From Sphingobium sp. Leaf26 (GTDB taxonomy: Bacteria > Pseudomonadota > Alphaproteobacteria > Sphingomonadales > Sphingomonadaceae): a stretch of 64,000 nucleotides of DNA. The notes below the pieces were generated by a model that made no database searches, was not told the DNA's origin, and was given only the letters and a program-made list of their open reading frames with translations. The DNA lies in contig NZ_LMKV01000004.1 of NCBI RefSeq assembly GCF_001421665.1, forward strand, positions 36,726-100,725, given 5' to 3'. Shown here in pieces: positions 51,664 to 61,700 of the stretch. Each line of letters opens with the position of its first letter. The stretch's first letter is position 1. A program made the translations under genes and the position numbers.

Positions 51664-52784
51664 GCGACCGCCCTCATCGACAGCGTCTGCCGCATGTGGT
51701 CGATCAGACGTCGCTGATCCGCGCAGAATACGCTGGGGTTATCCAAGCCGTTCCTAGCACTCCAGCGGTGCGTAGGCATCCCACCACCACAGACACGTAG
51801 GTCCGGACAGGATAGGCAAACGGGCGACGAAGGCTTCTGGGACCTGTGATATTTCTTGAACGCTTCCGAAGCGACGATCTCGAGCAGGTCGTCGTGGACG
51901 GTCCAGATCTCCTTGAAGCGATCGCCCCCACCGGCCGACTTCAGAGTGTCGTTCTTGGTTATTGTGCCGTCTGTCTCCACCACCAGGATCCCGTAGTCCT
52001 CGTCGCCCACTCCCTCCTTCACGGACCTGCCGCCAAGCAGCAGTCTGAGCATGTCGTCGAGCAGTCGGATTCGTATCGGCGAAGGATCGGCGAGATACTC
52101 GTCGAGCAGTGCAGTCATCCAGTCCCCGTACTCCGTGGAAAGGAGGCTCGTCTTGCCCACCGGCAGCAGGTCGTGGTTACCGTCCCGGTATAGGAAATCG
52201 ACGCTTCTGGCACCGACGGCCTTGAAAAATGCGTAGACCTCGGCTGGGTTGGCTTCGAGATCGACAACCGAAAGAAGACCGGAGAGCAGCGCGTTTCCCT
52301 GAGGATGCTCCAGCACGCGCGCGATCGACGCGACTACCTTGTCATGGGACCTTCTGCCTCGCAGATCAGGTCTGTGACGATCATGGACGTCGGCGGGGCC
52401 GTCTATGCTTATGCTGATGCCGACGTCGTACTTCGCGCAGACGTCGATCACCTCGTGGGAGAGCAGCAGGCCGTTCGTCTGAACGTGCAGTCCGTGGGGC
52501 GGCGGCAGTTGGCTGCGAATCGCTGAGCACGCCGCCTCAAACCGTTGGGCTCCGACGAGCAAAGGTTCTCCGCCATGGAAGACCACACTCAGCGGGTCGG
52601 ACTGGGCTCCGCCGAGACGTGCCAGGCCACGGGCCAGTGCGTCGAGCGTTTCCGACGACATCAGCTTGGGCTGCGCGCGCCAGGCTTGGTCGCCCATGCG
52701 GTAGACGTAGCAGTAGTCGCAGTCGAGATTGCACCGGCTCGCCAATTTGACGAGGACAGTGTCGATGGGGATCAAGCTGTCCAC
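51660..52784 (-). CDS. yhhB: Radical SAM/SPASM cyclophane-forming peptide maturase (YhhB type)
   Basis: 374 residues. SAM cluster motif CNLDCDYCYVYRMGDQ (C18, C22, C25), then VFHGGEPLLVG and QTNGLLL as in SPASM maturases. The C-terminal SPASM domain has CLSCPDLRVCGGGMPTHRW and a late FCADQ. FxsB/YhhB-like enzymes join an aromatic side chain (Tyr, His, Trp or Phe) to the beta carbon of a residue two positions on, giving three-residue cyclophanes. It starts 14 bases after the precursor stop, and the precursor has three matching motifs. Confidence 0.85.
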   Translation of the reverse strand: MDSLIPIDTVLVKLASRCNLDCDYCYVYRMGDQAWRAQPKLMSSETLDALARGLARLGGAQSDPLSVVFHGGEPLLVGAQRFEAACSAIRSQLPPPHGLHVQTNGLLLSHEVIDVCAKYDVGISISIDGPADVHDRHRPDLRGRRSHDKVVASIARVLEHPQGNALLSGLLSVVDLEANPAEVYAFFKAVGARSVDFLYRDGNHDLLPVGKTSLLSTEYGDWMTALLDEYLADPSPIRIRLLDDMLRLLLGGRSVKEGVGDEDYGILVVETDGTITKNDTLKSAGGGDRFKEIWTVHDDLLEIVASEAFKKYHRSQKPSSPVCLSCPDLRVCGGGMPTHRWSARNGLDNPSVFCADQRRLIDHMRQTLSMRAVA

Positions 52785-52797
52785 CTCGTGCGGAATG

Positions 52798-52956
52798 TCA
52801 GCGATTGTGCCGGTTGTGAGTGCGGTTGTAGGCGGTGGGCGAACTCACCGCGTCGTTGCGGACCTCCTCCATCAACCGTGCGAGAGCCGCGCTGTCGAGG
52901 CTCAGAAAGGTAGTCTCGGCATGCTGTATAGGTTCGGGTATTGGAGAGGCCTTCAT
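52798..52956 (-). CDS. yhhA: RiPP precursor peptide, YhhA-type, three cyclophane motifs
   Basis: 52 residues from the ATG at 52956 with GGCAGGA upstream; the frame extends 14 codons earlier without support. The leader (about residues 1-38) has an FLSLDSAALARLMEEVRND segment that could bind the maturase. The core ends AYNR (Y43-N44-R45), T46, HNR (47-49), HNR (50-52), then stop. One tyrosine and two histidines each open an aromatic-Asn-Arg triplet, the expected substrate of a three-residue cyclophane maturase. The peptide ends exactly with the third motif, so no follower is present. Confidence 0.85.
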   Translation of the reverse strand: MKASPIPEPIQHAETTFLSLDSAALARLMEEVRNDAVSSPTAYNRTHNRHNR

Positions 52957-52998
52957 ACGGTCCTGCCTTCTATGATGCGGATTACGAGCTCTTAGCAT

Positions 52999-53334
52999 AA
53001 GTGAAACTGTCTGCGAAATCCCCTTTCGGGACTGCGGGGTGCAAGCCTGCGTCGCCGTCCGGCAATGGCGAGTCGATCATTTCTGCATGGAACATAGTTA
53101 TCCTGAAGTAGTCGATGATAAATTTAGGTTAATTATATGGCTCGTTATCAGCTTTGTTGAGAATGTATGATATTCGCAAGGCTAGATTGGGCTATTCCCG
53201 TGCGAATTCCAATGTGAATCTGTACGATAACTGTCGATGTTTCGCGTGACCGCTTCCCTATGCGTGGGAAATGGCATAGTCATGACGCTTAGCTCGTCGC
53301 TTATGGTGCTGCGGGCGGGAGCGCGGCGTGCCTG
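52999..53334. other. Spacer upstream of the RiPP operon
   Basis: 336 AT-richer bases between the precursor gene and the nuclease remnant. It must hold the RiPP operon promoter (minus strand), but no box was assigned with confidence. No gene seen. Confidence 0.4.
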
Positions 53335-53970
53335 TCAGGTTTCGGTAATGGGGCCGCGTATGGTCATACTTGGCATTACGGGCACAAAGCCGGAGATTTT
53401 CCGGATTTCAGAATAGCGCTCGCGATCGGTGATAATCACTTCAGGAATATAGCGCAGCGGCGGATTGTGGGCATTGTAGCCAAGTATCGTCGCCCCCTCG
53501 GCCAGCGCCGACCAACGCAGCTGGACTTCGGTCGCCGACGATCCGCGCACCGAAACGTAGAAGGCGTTAGTCCCAGCTTCAAGGTCTTCGGCCGCGATAT
53601 CATTCCAGACGTCTAGGCCGCCTCGCCCTGGGCCAAAGGGCGCGCCCATCTCAACGCCGGTACGAGATTGTTAGGTATCGGAACCGCAAAGTGACGCCCG
53701 GATTACGGGTCGCATGCCCCCAGAAATGGGTGATCGCATCGATTACGGACCCGGTGCGAAGCGTGACGTTGCCCGAACCGGCGGTATCCTTGACCTGCTC
53801 GGTCAGCACCGCCTCACCATCGATCCGGTCGAAATCTTTGGCCCCTTCAAGATAAAGCTCTTCCGTGTCGCCGAGATCTAGCCAGACTAAGGCGCTGCGC
53901 AGCACTTGGTAAATATATCCGCGCAGGGCATCGTTGGCTTGACGCTCCGGTTTCCCGAAAGGCCGCTCAC
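53335..53970 (-). pseudogene. Frameshifted remnant of a DUF4297/Cap4-like nuclease
   Basis: Two frames join into one protein. The first (to 53651) reads NDALRGYIYQVLRSALVWL, then EELYLEGAKDFDRIDG, LTEQVKDTAGSGNVTLR and THFWGHATRNPG, and ends RFRYLT before a stop. The second frame, one base away, continues SRTGVEMGAPFGPGRGGLDVW to the stop at 53335. The D...QVK arrangement resembles the dsDNA nuclease domain of Cap4-type proteins. No good start codon exists upstream of the first part and the C-terminal remainder is short, so the gene is truncated as well as frameshifted. Confidence 0.6.
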
Positions 53971-54010
53971 ATTGCGCTCCCGGGCGAGGCCAGCGGCATA
54001 AACTGGCAGG

Positions 54011-55699
54011 TCATGGGTGGTAGAGCGAGGCAAGCCGCGCTGGCATGGTGCCGTCTCCGAAGAAGAAACGCTCGCCGCGAAGCGCTTCCGACGCGAGCGG
54101 ACCCGCCGAAGCATCGACATCCAGCCAAGCGCGCGCCTGCCAAGACCCAAACTCGACCATCCGGTCGAGCTCAGGGCGAAAATAAGCGAGGATATGGGCC
54201 TTCCATTTGGGAAAGCGGTCGATGACGCAAAGCGCGCCGTGCCCAAGATTATCGTATTGGACATTGGCAGATTCAGTCGGATGGAGTTCGCCAAGGTCGC
54301 GTTCGCGCAGCAATTTCGGATAATAGGGCACTGCTTCCAGCACGCGGATCTCCTCTTGCCAGGTCACCCGCAGCGCATGGCGGGCGGACTCAACTCGCAG
54401 GCTGCCCTGCTCGTCGCGGTGGTCGTCGATAAAGCGCTGCGATGCCAATCGCACGATATTGTCGAGCGCATGCAGCGCATGGCCGCCGGGCGAGGATGTT
54501 TGCTGCGAGAAACAAAGTTCATCACCGAAGTAGCGCTGCCGCAAATGGCTGAGACGCGCTGCTTGGTCGGCATCGGGCGACAGAATCGTTACAATCTTGG
54601 CAAGGCGGCGCACGGCGGCGGCGTGGAGCAGTACGACCTGCCAGTCGGGGGCGCTGGCGAAGCTGGTCAGGCAATGGCGGATCAGACACTCGATCGCGAC
54701 CGTAGCGCGATTGCCGGCCTTGCTCTGGCCAAGCCAGGCGGGCGTCCAGTTGAGCGTGATGCTCTGCGCCTCGAGCCGCATCAGAAAATGCAGGCTGTTA
54801 GACATGTAGGCGTCGGTCACGACGCGCGGGTGGTCCGGAAAGATCTGATACAGGATGCGGAACGGGTCGGGCGTGCAATGCGCGATCAGATTGGCGGTCA
54901 TCGCCTCCATTACCAGCCAGCTTGTCTCGAGCGGCAGATAGACTTCGATCACCGATGCCGGATCGAGCGCGCGAATCTCGGCTGCCATGGCGTCGGGTGC
55001 GTGCGACTTGGCGACCGCGCGCATATTCTCAACCACGCGCTGCGTCTTGCTGCCGAGGCGGCGGCGCAGCAGACCTTCGAATTCGTTGATCCGCGCGATG
55101 TTGAACTCGCGATCGAAGACCTTGTCGGTTAGGCGCAGGATGCGGCGCTTCTGGAAGAACCAGACCTGGAACGGCGACAACAAGGCGCGCAGCTGGTCGA
55201 AGTCGCGGACTAGATTGGCGCGCTCGACGCGCAGGATCGGCAGTTCGAGATCATGTTCGCGATCGAACACCTCGATCGCATGCCCATCGCACAGCACAAG
55301 CAACGCCGCGTTGATCTCGGGATGGACGGCATATTCGAATGCCTGGCGCAATTCGGCATAGCCGAACTTGCCCTTGGTCGCGCTCGGACGCTTAGCCTCG
55401 ACGATCCAGAAATCCTCCTCCCACAACGTCAGGCTGTAGTCGGGTTTCAACAATTTGCCGGCGATCCGCAGCGGCACTTCGCGCTCGACCGAGAACATGC
55501 TTTCCTTGCGATAGCCGAGGGCGCGCAGGATCGGCGTGATGATCTCCTCGCGGACGTCCAATTCGACATAGTCGTCGAGCCCGGACAATCGCTCGATCTC
55601 GGCTAGCGTGGCCAGCGTCGCGGCCGGCAACGGCTCGAGCGCCTTGCCGAGCGAGAGCAAGGTATCACGGTCAAGCCGGGCGACGGTCCAATCGGTCAT
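54011..55699 (-). CDS. HsdR_N-like restriction nuclease domain protein
   Basis: 562 residues from MTDWTVARLDRDTLL; a GTG at 55738 is an alternative start. The N-terminal PD-(D/E)xK domain resembles the type I restriction HsdR N-terminal domain: DVREEIITPILRALGY, LLKPDYSLTLWEEDFWIVEAKRP (in two stretches; D87 and E101-A-K103) and AELRQAFEYAVHPEINA. The remaining 400 residues are helical without a helicase or methylase. It follows the OLD-type gene by 76 bases on the same strand, so the two likely form one system. No HsdM or HsdS gene is present, so it is not a classic type I enzyme. Confidence 0.7.
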   Translation of the reverse strand: MTDWTVARLDRDTLLSLGKALEPLPAATLATLAEIERLSGLDDYVELDVREEIITPILRALGYRKESMFSVEREVPLRIAGKLLKPDYSLTLWEEDFWIVEAKRPSATKGKFGYAELRQAFEYAVHPEINAALLVLCDGHAIEVFDREHDLELPILRVERANLVRDFDQLRALLSPFQVWFFQKRRILRLTDKVFDREFNIARINEFEGLLRRRLGSKTQRVVENMRAVAKSHAPDAMAAEIRALDPASVIEVYLPLETSWLVMEAMTANLIAHCTPDPFRILYQIFPDHPRVVTDAYMSNSLHFLMRLEAQSITLNWTPAWLGQSKAGNRATVAIECLIRHCLTSFASAPDWQVVLLHAAAVRRLAKIVTILSPDADQAARLSHLRQRYFGDELCFSQQTSSPGGHALHALDNIVRLASQRFIDDHRDEQGSLRVESARHALRVTWQEEIRVLEAVPYYPKLLRERDLGELHPTESANVQYDNLGHGALCVIDRFPKWKAHILAYFRPELDRMVEFGSWQARAWLDVDASAGPLASEALRGERFFFGDGTMPARLASLYHP

Positions 55700-55775
55700 A
55701 TGCTGGCTGTTCAGTATCTGGCCGCGACCGACACGCACGCGACGTCAAGCCGCGCCAGCGTGGCAGAGAAAGCAG

Positions 55776-58214
55776 TCACGCGCGCGCCTCCGCGCCTTCC
55801 GCCCCTGGCGCTAAAGCCGCCTTAGGCGTGACGGCGGCAACGGCGACAGGCGCCGGCGTTTGAAGGGAGCGGCGATGGGCGTGCTTGAGTCCGGCGAGGG
55901 CGGTGTGGAACGCCGCATAGGGTTCCACGGCATCGTCGGCATCGCCGTCGAGCGCATAGTCGCGGCGCAGCGAGAGAATGTCGTTGCGGATCGCGTCCGC
56001 TTCGACCGAAAGATCGAGATTGGCCTCTATGTCGTCGAGCACGATCCGCGCCTGTTCGCGCGTGGCGTGATGGGGATTGTCCATGACGAACAGCCGTGCA
56101 CGCTGGTCGACCAAGGTTTCAAGGCGCTGGGTTCCGGCGTCGCGCTCGGCGATGCGCCGCGCCTGGTTGATCGCACGGAACAGGACGCGCATGCGATCGA
56201 GGAACAGCGCCATGTCCGTAGCGAGTTCGGGTTCAACCGGCTGCGCGCAAAACTGGGCGACCGCCTTAGCAAAACCAACCTTCTCGATGCGCCCGTTGGT
56301 CTGCTTTGCCACCTTATTGACTGCGTCAAGCAGCGGCCCGCCTTCGGCAATCGCCTTGGTGATCGCGGCAAGCGTGATCTTCGGCTTGACGCCCTCGCGG
56401 TACTTCATGACCTCGTCGATGAAGACGCAAACCGCCGCATGGGCCAGGCCGGGTGGGACCAGATCCTCCAGCTCAAGGGTGGTCGGCCAATCGGGTATGG
56501 AAGCGCCGATTGTCGCCAGGTCAAGCACCAGCGCGGGTGAGATGTTGCGCTTGAGCATTTTGTCGGTGATGAGCAACTTCTTGGCGTTGAGGCCGGACGT
56601 ATCAGAATCGAGCAGGATCACAGTCGGCGGCTTGTCTGCGCCTTGGCCGCGAATGCGGAACAGGGTGTGGGGAACCTCCCCGGCCGAGCCACACGGCACG
56701 ATGACGAGGCGGTTGAGATCAAGCGAGTCGTCCTCGATGTGGGGCGAGGCCTTACGGATCGCGGTTGCGGCGGCGGCCAAAATGATCTGATCGGCCGGGC
56801 CCTCGACCAGCAAGTTGACCGCGCCGACAAAGGCTGTCTCGCCGACGAAGGCGCCAAAGGCGGAGCGCAGCGGCTCGTAGTGATTACGCGTGACATTGGG
56901 CACGATGCGCGTGCCGTCGCTGATGGTCCCCTTTTCGAGGACGCGGATACGTTCGCCGTGATTCTTGTCGAGCAGGAATGGCGAGTGGGTGACGTAGACG
57001 ATTTGGATGGGGTCGCGGTCCGATTTCGGGTCGGCGAGATCGTGAAACACGCGCATGAGATCCTGCTGCGCTTCGGCCGACAGATAGGTGTCGGGCTCGT
57101 CCATCAGCAGGATCGACTCGCGCGAGGAGGCCGGCCGGTGGACTTGCGCTTGGATCAGATAGGACAGGAAATAGCGCAGGCCGCTGCTGCGCTCGGAGAA
57201 CGTATATTCGGTGCCGGTCCGATCGCAGATCGTGAATGCGAGCTCACGGTGGCGGAGCACGGTGCGCAGGCTGAAGTCGCGGTCCTGAACCCAATAGCGC
57301 CGGAAATTGAGCTTCCGCTCGAGCTGCTGGTTGACGCTGCGCAGTAGCCCGTTGGCATAGCCTTCATCGCTCTTGTCGATGGCGCGCGCGAGATCCTCAA
57401 GGCCATCAGGATCGATCTCGCCGAGTTCGACTAACAGACGGCGGCCCAACTCGTAGGACGCGAGTTCGTTTGGTGACAGCACGTCCTCGGCAGGTTGTAC
57501 CAAAGGGTGCAACAGCGAGAATATCTGGCTGGCATGGCCCTGTGCATGCACAGGGTCGTTGCCGAGCAAAGATTGGAGCGAGGCCGCGGCATCGAGGATC
57601 GCACGCGCGGCCGATCGGCTAACCTCGGCGCGGGGCGCCGCCGCGCCGTCCAAAATATAGGCGAAGGGGATGGCGTTCGGGAGAGCTACGTCGGGCTTAA
57701 TCACAAATGGCTGCGGCAGCAGCGCCTCGATAGCTTGGCTTGCAGCTGAATTGAGTTGCGCGCTGATCCAGTTGCCGTCGCTCCCGGGGATCCACAGATG
57801 TGTGTCTTCGGGCGATTCACGAATCAACACAAAGCGATCGAAGCCGCTATCGGCCTGCGCGATAGCGCCAATCGCCTGCGCCTCCTCAGCCGAGACATTG
57901 TCCCACGCGACGCCGACATGCGGCCAGCAGCGTTGCCCTTGGGCGACACCGAAATAGGGCGAGTAGCGGCAGAGATCGCGGCGTTCGATGTCGCGGCCGG
58001 TGATCGCGCTGTTGATCGCGCCGAGGAGATGGCTCTTGCCCGATTCATTAGCGCCGACCACGGTGGTGATCCGCAGGTCGATCGGCACCCGGACGAAGGG
58101 ATAGCATTGGCCTCGGAAATAGTCCCATGGCATATGATCCTTGGCTTCGAGCTTACGCACGTGATCGAAGTTGAACGACTTGTAGAAGCGCGCAAATGCT
58201 TGGCTCAGCTTCAT
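55776..58214 (-). CDS. OLD-family ATPase with Toprim nuclease domain
   Basis: 812 residues. ABC-type ATPase: Walker A GANESGKS (54-61), long insert, signature FSERSSGLRYFLSYLI, Walker B ILLMDEPDTYLSAEAQQDL and H-loop VYVTHSPFLLD. A Toprim domain follows with NLLVEGPADQIIL (catalytic Glu) and VILLDSDTSG (D-x-D). A helical C-terminal region ends in an alanine-rich tail. OLD proteins are DNA nucleases used in anti-phage defence, alone or with a partner such as the Gabija helicase. Here the partner seems to be the HsdR_N-like gene downstream; no UvrD-like helicase is seen. Confidence 0.8.
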   Translation of the reverse strand: MKLSQAFARFYKSFNFDHVRKLEAKDHMPWDYFRGQCYPFVRVPIDLRITTVVGANESGKSHLLGAINSAITGRDIERRDLCRYSPYFGVAQGQRCWPHVGVAWDNVSAEEAQAIGAIAQADSGFDRFVLIRESPEDTHLWIPGSDGNWISAQLNSAASQAIEALLPQPFVIKPDVALPNAIPFAYILDGAAAPRAEVSRSAARAILDAAASLQSLLGNDPVHAQGHASQIFSLLHPLVQPAEDVLSPNELASYELGRRLLVELGEIDPDGLEDLARAIDKSDEGYANGLLRSVNQQLERKLNFRRYWVQDRDFSLRTVLRHRELAFTICDRTGTEYTFSERSSGLRYFLSYLIQAQVHRPASSRESILLMDEPDTYLSAEAQQDLMRVFHDLADPKSDRDPIQIVYVTHSPFLLDKNHGERIRVLEKGTISDGTRIVPNVTRNHYEPLRSAFGAFVGETAFVGAVNLLVEGPADQIILAAAATAIRKASPHIEDDSLDLNRLVIVPCGSAGEVPHTLFRIRGQGADKPPTVILLDSDTSGLNAKKLLITDKMLKRNISPALVLDLATIGASIPDWPTTLELEDLVPPGLAHAAVCVFIDEVMKYREGVKPKITLAAITKAIAEGGPLLDAVNKVAKQTNGRIEKVGFAKAVAQFCAQPVEPELATDMALFLDRMRVLFRAINQARRIAERDAGTQRLETLVDQRARLFVMDNPHHATREQARIVLDDIEANLDLSVEADAIRNDILSLRRDYALDGDADDAVEPYAAFHTALAGLKHAHRRSLQTPAPVAVAAVTPKAALAPGAEGAEARA

Positions 58215-58376
58215 CCGGGTCTCCTGTCCACGCCATCGCGCGTTAGTGTCGCGCGGGCTGCCCTGTGTTCAAGGCGCCGTCGGATATGCGTTAGGCCCCT
58301 CTGGCCCACACTCTTCCACCAAAACTGTTGGAGGGCCAGCGCCGGATACATCAAAAACTCCAGTCCGCAGTCCGCC

Positions 58377-58601
58377 CTAATTCGGCTTTTCGCCGATGCA
58401 AGGCTGAACTTCTGATTTGGCTTGGCTTTGATCGACAACCTGCAGGTCCGCTTCCTGCTCGGCTTCAGCCGTAACGCGACGCCGCTCGAACAAGCGCTGA
58501 ACTTCAACTTCTGACAAGAGCAGACGTTCAACCTGTGGCATGTGAACGACGGGTTTGTCCCAATTGCTGCGTACCGATGGCGACCCTTCCCAGACGCTCA
58601 A
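58377..58601 (-). CDS. Possible small protein, unrecognised
   Basis: 74 codons from TTG at 58601 in the 533-base spacer upstream of the OLD gene. Sequence: MSVWEGSPSVRSNWDKPVV, then RLLLSEVEVQRLFERRR and a Glu/Gln-rich tail. It is charged and could be helical. It could be a regulator of the system or a remnant; no family recognised. The rest of 58215-58747 holds nothing else supportable. Confidence 0.3.
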   Translation of the reverse strand: MSVWEGSPSVRSNWDKPVVHMPQVERLLLSEVEVQRLFERRRVTAEAEQEADLQVVDQSQAKSEVQPCIGEKPN

Positions 58602-58747
58602 CCGCAGATACCGAATTGACCCACAGCACCTTGTCCATATCGCCGATCGGGCAAGAGCGCTCAGCCGAAAACTATTGAAAGGATTGGCGTCAACGCCCTA
58701 TCATCTAACGATGAACGCGCAAGTCGTGCTCACCTGAAGTCTGCGAG

Positions 58748-61700
58748 ATGGCAAGTCCCCAAGTGTCGACAGTAAGAGCTACAGGTCAAGGCGCGGCAAA
58801 CTGCGGGATCTCCTCCTATTTCACACGGCGGCTCAGGCTGCTGAGCAGCGAATCGAACGGGTCAATCGACGAAAACGGATTGCTCGGGCTTGCTGGTTCT
58901 CATGTCGTGCTGGGCGAACCGGGCATGGGGAAAAGCGAACTGCTGCGCGAGCTCGGCCGCCAGCTCGATGTCCAACCTGTCACCGCTGTCCGATTTTTGC
59001 TTTCCAAAAATCCCGCAGGACTTGTTACCTCCGGCAAGCCTCTTCTGATCGATGGCCTCGATGAGGCCATGGCACGTCGGGAGGGCGACGCCGTGGACGC
59101 TGTTCTTGAACAATTGGCTGATGCAGGGGCTCCTACGTTCATCATCTCCTGTCGATCGCGAGAATGGCAGGCGCGCACGATGGCGAACCTGCTTCAAATC
59201 TATGGCCTTGAACCAAATTTGGTCACTATCGAGCCGCTCGATCGGGATGAGGCAAGCGCTTTCCTCGCGACATATCATCCGACCGTGGACGCCCAGAGTA
59301 TACTTGGCCATCTGGACGCGCATAGGATCAGCGACCTCTATAGAAACCCGCTGACGCTCGACCTGATGGGGCGTGTCGCCGATTCCGATATCGCCCTCCC
59401 TTCGTCGAGAGGTGTCCTTTTCGACAGGGTGTGCAAGCTGATCTGGCCGGAGCATAACCCCAACCGTCAGGATGCGGGCCTGGCTCAACTTTGCGAGGCT
59501 GACGCTTTGTCGGCGGCAGGCGCGATGTGCGCGGCTATGCTGCTGGGCGGCGCGGAGGCGTTGACGATGGCTGGCGCAGCCGAGACGTCCTCTGGCGACA
59601 TAAGGATAGTGGAGGTTACCAACCTCCCGAACGGAATTGCGGCTCCCGCGCTCTTCCATTCGAAGCTTTTTCGGAGTTGCGGGCACGCCAGGGTCGAACC
59701 CATCCATCGTGTCGTTGCGGAGTATCTTGGCGCACACTGGCTCGCGAACCAATCGACCACGCCAAGATTGCAGCGCCGGCTACTTGCGCAGTTTCATGGC
59801 AGCGGAGCAGTCCCAGCCAGCCTTAGAGGCCTTCATGCTTGGCTGGCCTATCACAGTCCGGCACTTGCCGAGCGTATCATAGCTGCCGATCCTTATGGCG
59901 TGCTGCGCTATGGCGAAGCCGACTTTCTGACGCCCAAGCAGGCTCTTAGCCTGTTCGAAGCGCTTATCGCCCTTTCCCGCGATGATCCTTGGTTCCGATC
60001 GCGCGACTGGGACAGTCACGCGGCGAAATGCTTGATGGTAGCTGGCCTCAAAGAGCAGATCGACAATGCAATCGGCGATGCCTCGAGCAGCGTGCATCTG
60101 CGCTCGCTCCTGATCGAAGGTCTGAACGGCACAGCGCTCGCTGGCGACCTCGCTGATACCCTGGAGGGGATAGTTCGCTCGCCACAACGCTTCTACCGCG
60201 AACGGGCAGATGCAGCCGAGGCGCTGCTCCCCTATCGCGACCGAATCTGGTGGCAGACCCTCATCCATAGCCTGATCGAGATGCCTGGCGAGGAAAATGG
60301 ACGTCTCGCCCGCACTCTGATGGAACTGATCGAGGCTGACGCCGAGGATGATCTGGTGATTCGCTCTATACTGGCGGAGCTGGAACTACTGGTTTGCCCT
60401 TGGCCGCGAGAGAACAGGCACAGGGTCCACACTCTGCGCAGAATGGGCCGATTGGCCGAACTGGTAAAATCCGATCGCATTTGTGGCATACTGGACCTGC
60501 TTATCCAATATGGGGCTCTGCTGACGGGTAATGACCGGTGGAGCACCGAGGATGTCGCAGATTTTGCTGCACGCCTCGTCGTTCGGGCCATCGACGAATC
60601 CCTCGTAGGCGTGGGTGACGGTGCCCGGCTATGGCAATGGCTCAAACTCATCGAGAAAGGCCGTCAGTCTCAACGCAAGGGCAAGCTCGCGGTTCGGGAA
60701 CGCCTGCGGGCCGATCCGGAATTGCGGCATGCAGTGCAGGAATATGGCCTCTATGGCAGCGGCCGGACGGAGAGTTTATGGGCTTTTCAGTCTGATCTTC
60801 ATGAATCCTCTATTGGCCTTGGAAGTTTCGATGGCGATGTCGCTTGGTTCCTGACACGACTGAGCGGCTTCGACAACAAGGATGAGGCTCTGCGGGAAGA
60901 CTGGCAGGATCTGCTTCGGCTGGGCCGCTCGCCGGAAGGCGGATTTGCGGCGATCGTTCGACAAGCCAGCGAAGGCTTTTCGCGCGGAGACCGGGCTCTG
61001 GAGGCTGCCAGACAGTATATCGAACATCCTAAGGTGCCTGCCTGGGAGAAGCGCGAGCAACGCGAAAAGGCGAAGCGAGAACGCAAGGAACGCATTGCGC
61101 TGGCCGTTCAGCGCCAACGATATCAGCGTGGACAGATCGGACTTCGTGCCGGTGAACTCAATTGGATATATGATCCATCTCGCGCCTATTTTGGTCATTT
61201 CTCCGACATTCCCGAGGCGGAGGCTGGAGCCGGGCGGATAGAGGCCTGGATCGGAGCGCAACTCGCGGCGGACGTTTTCGTTGGTTTCGAGGCTTGCCTC
61301 CACCGTTCCGATATTCCCACGGTGGCCGATATCGTGCAGGGTTTTGCCGAGAATGTCAGCTACAGTTACAGTTATGCGATCATCGCGGGTCTGGCCGAAC
61401 GAAGCAGGACAGGCACAGGCTTTGCGGGCCTACACCAGGACGTACTGACGACTGGCCTCCTCCTGCTGCACGAGGATGATGGTTGGTATGAGAAGGAAGA
61501 TCTGGCACTTCTGACCGCTCAGCTCGAAGCGATCGTGATCCCGAATGGGGCGGCCCGGCAGGCTTATGCCCGCTTGATGATCGAGCCCTCCCTTGCGGCG
61601 GGTACGGATCATATCGGATTTTTATACAGGCTTGGTCATAACGAGGACTGGATTGCGACAGGTGGTGCGCTCGCGAAAGAATGGCTCGTACGCTATCCAG

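Noticed and set aside
54011..58214. Gabija or type I restriction system
   Set aside because: No UvrD-like helicase, HsdM or HsdS gene is present next to the OLD and HsdR_N-like genes.
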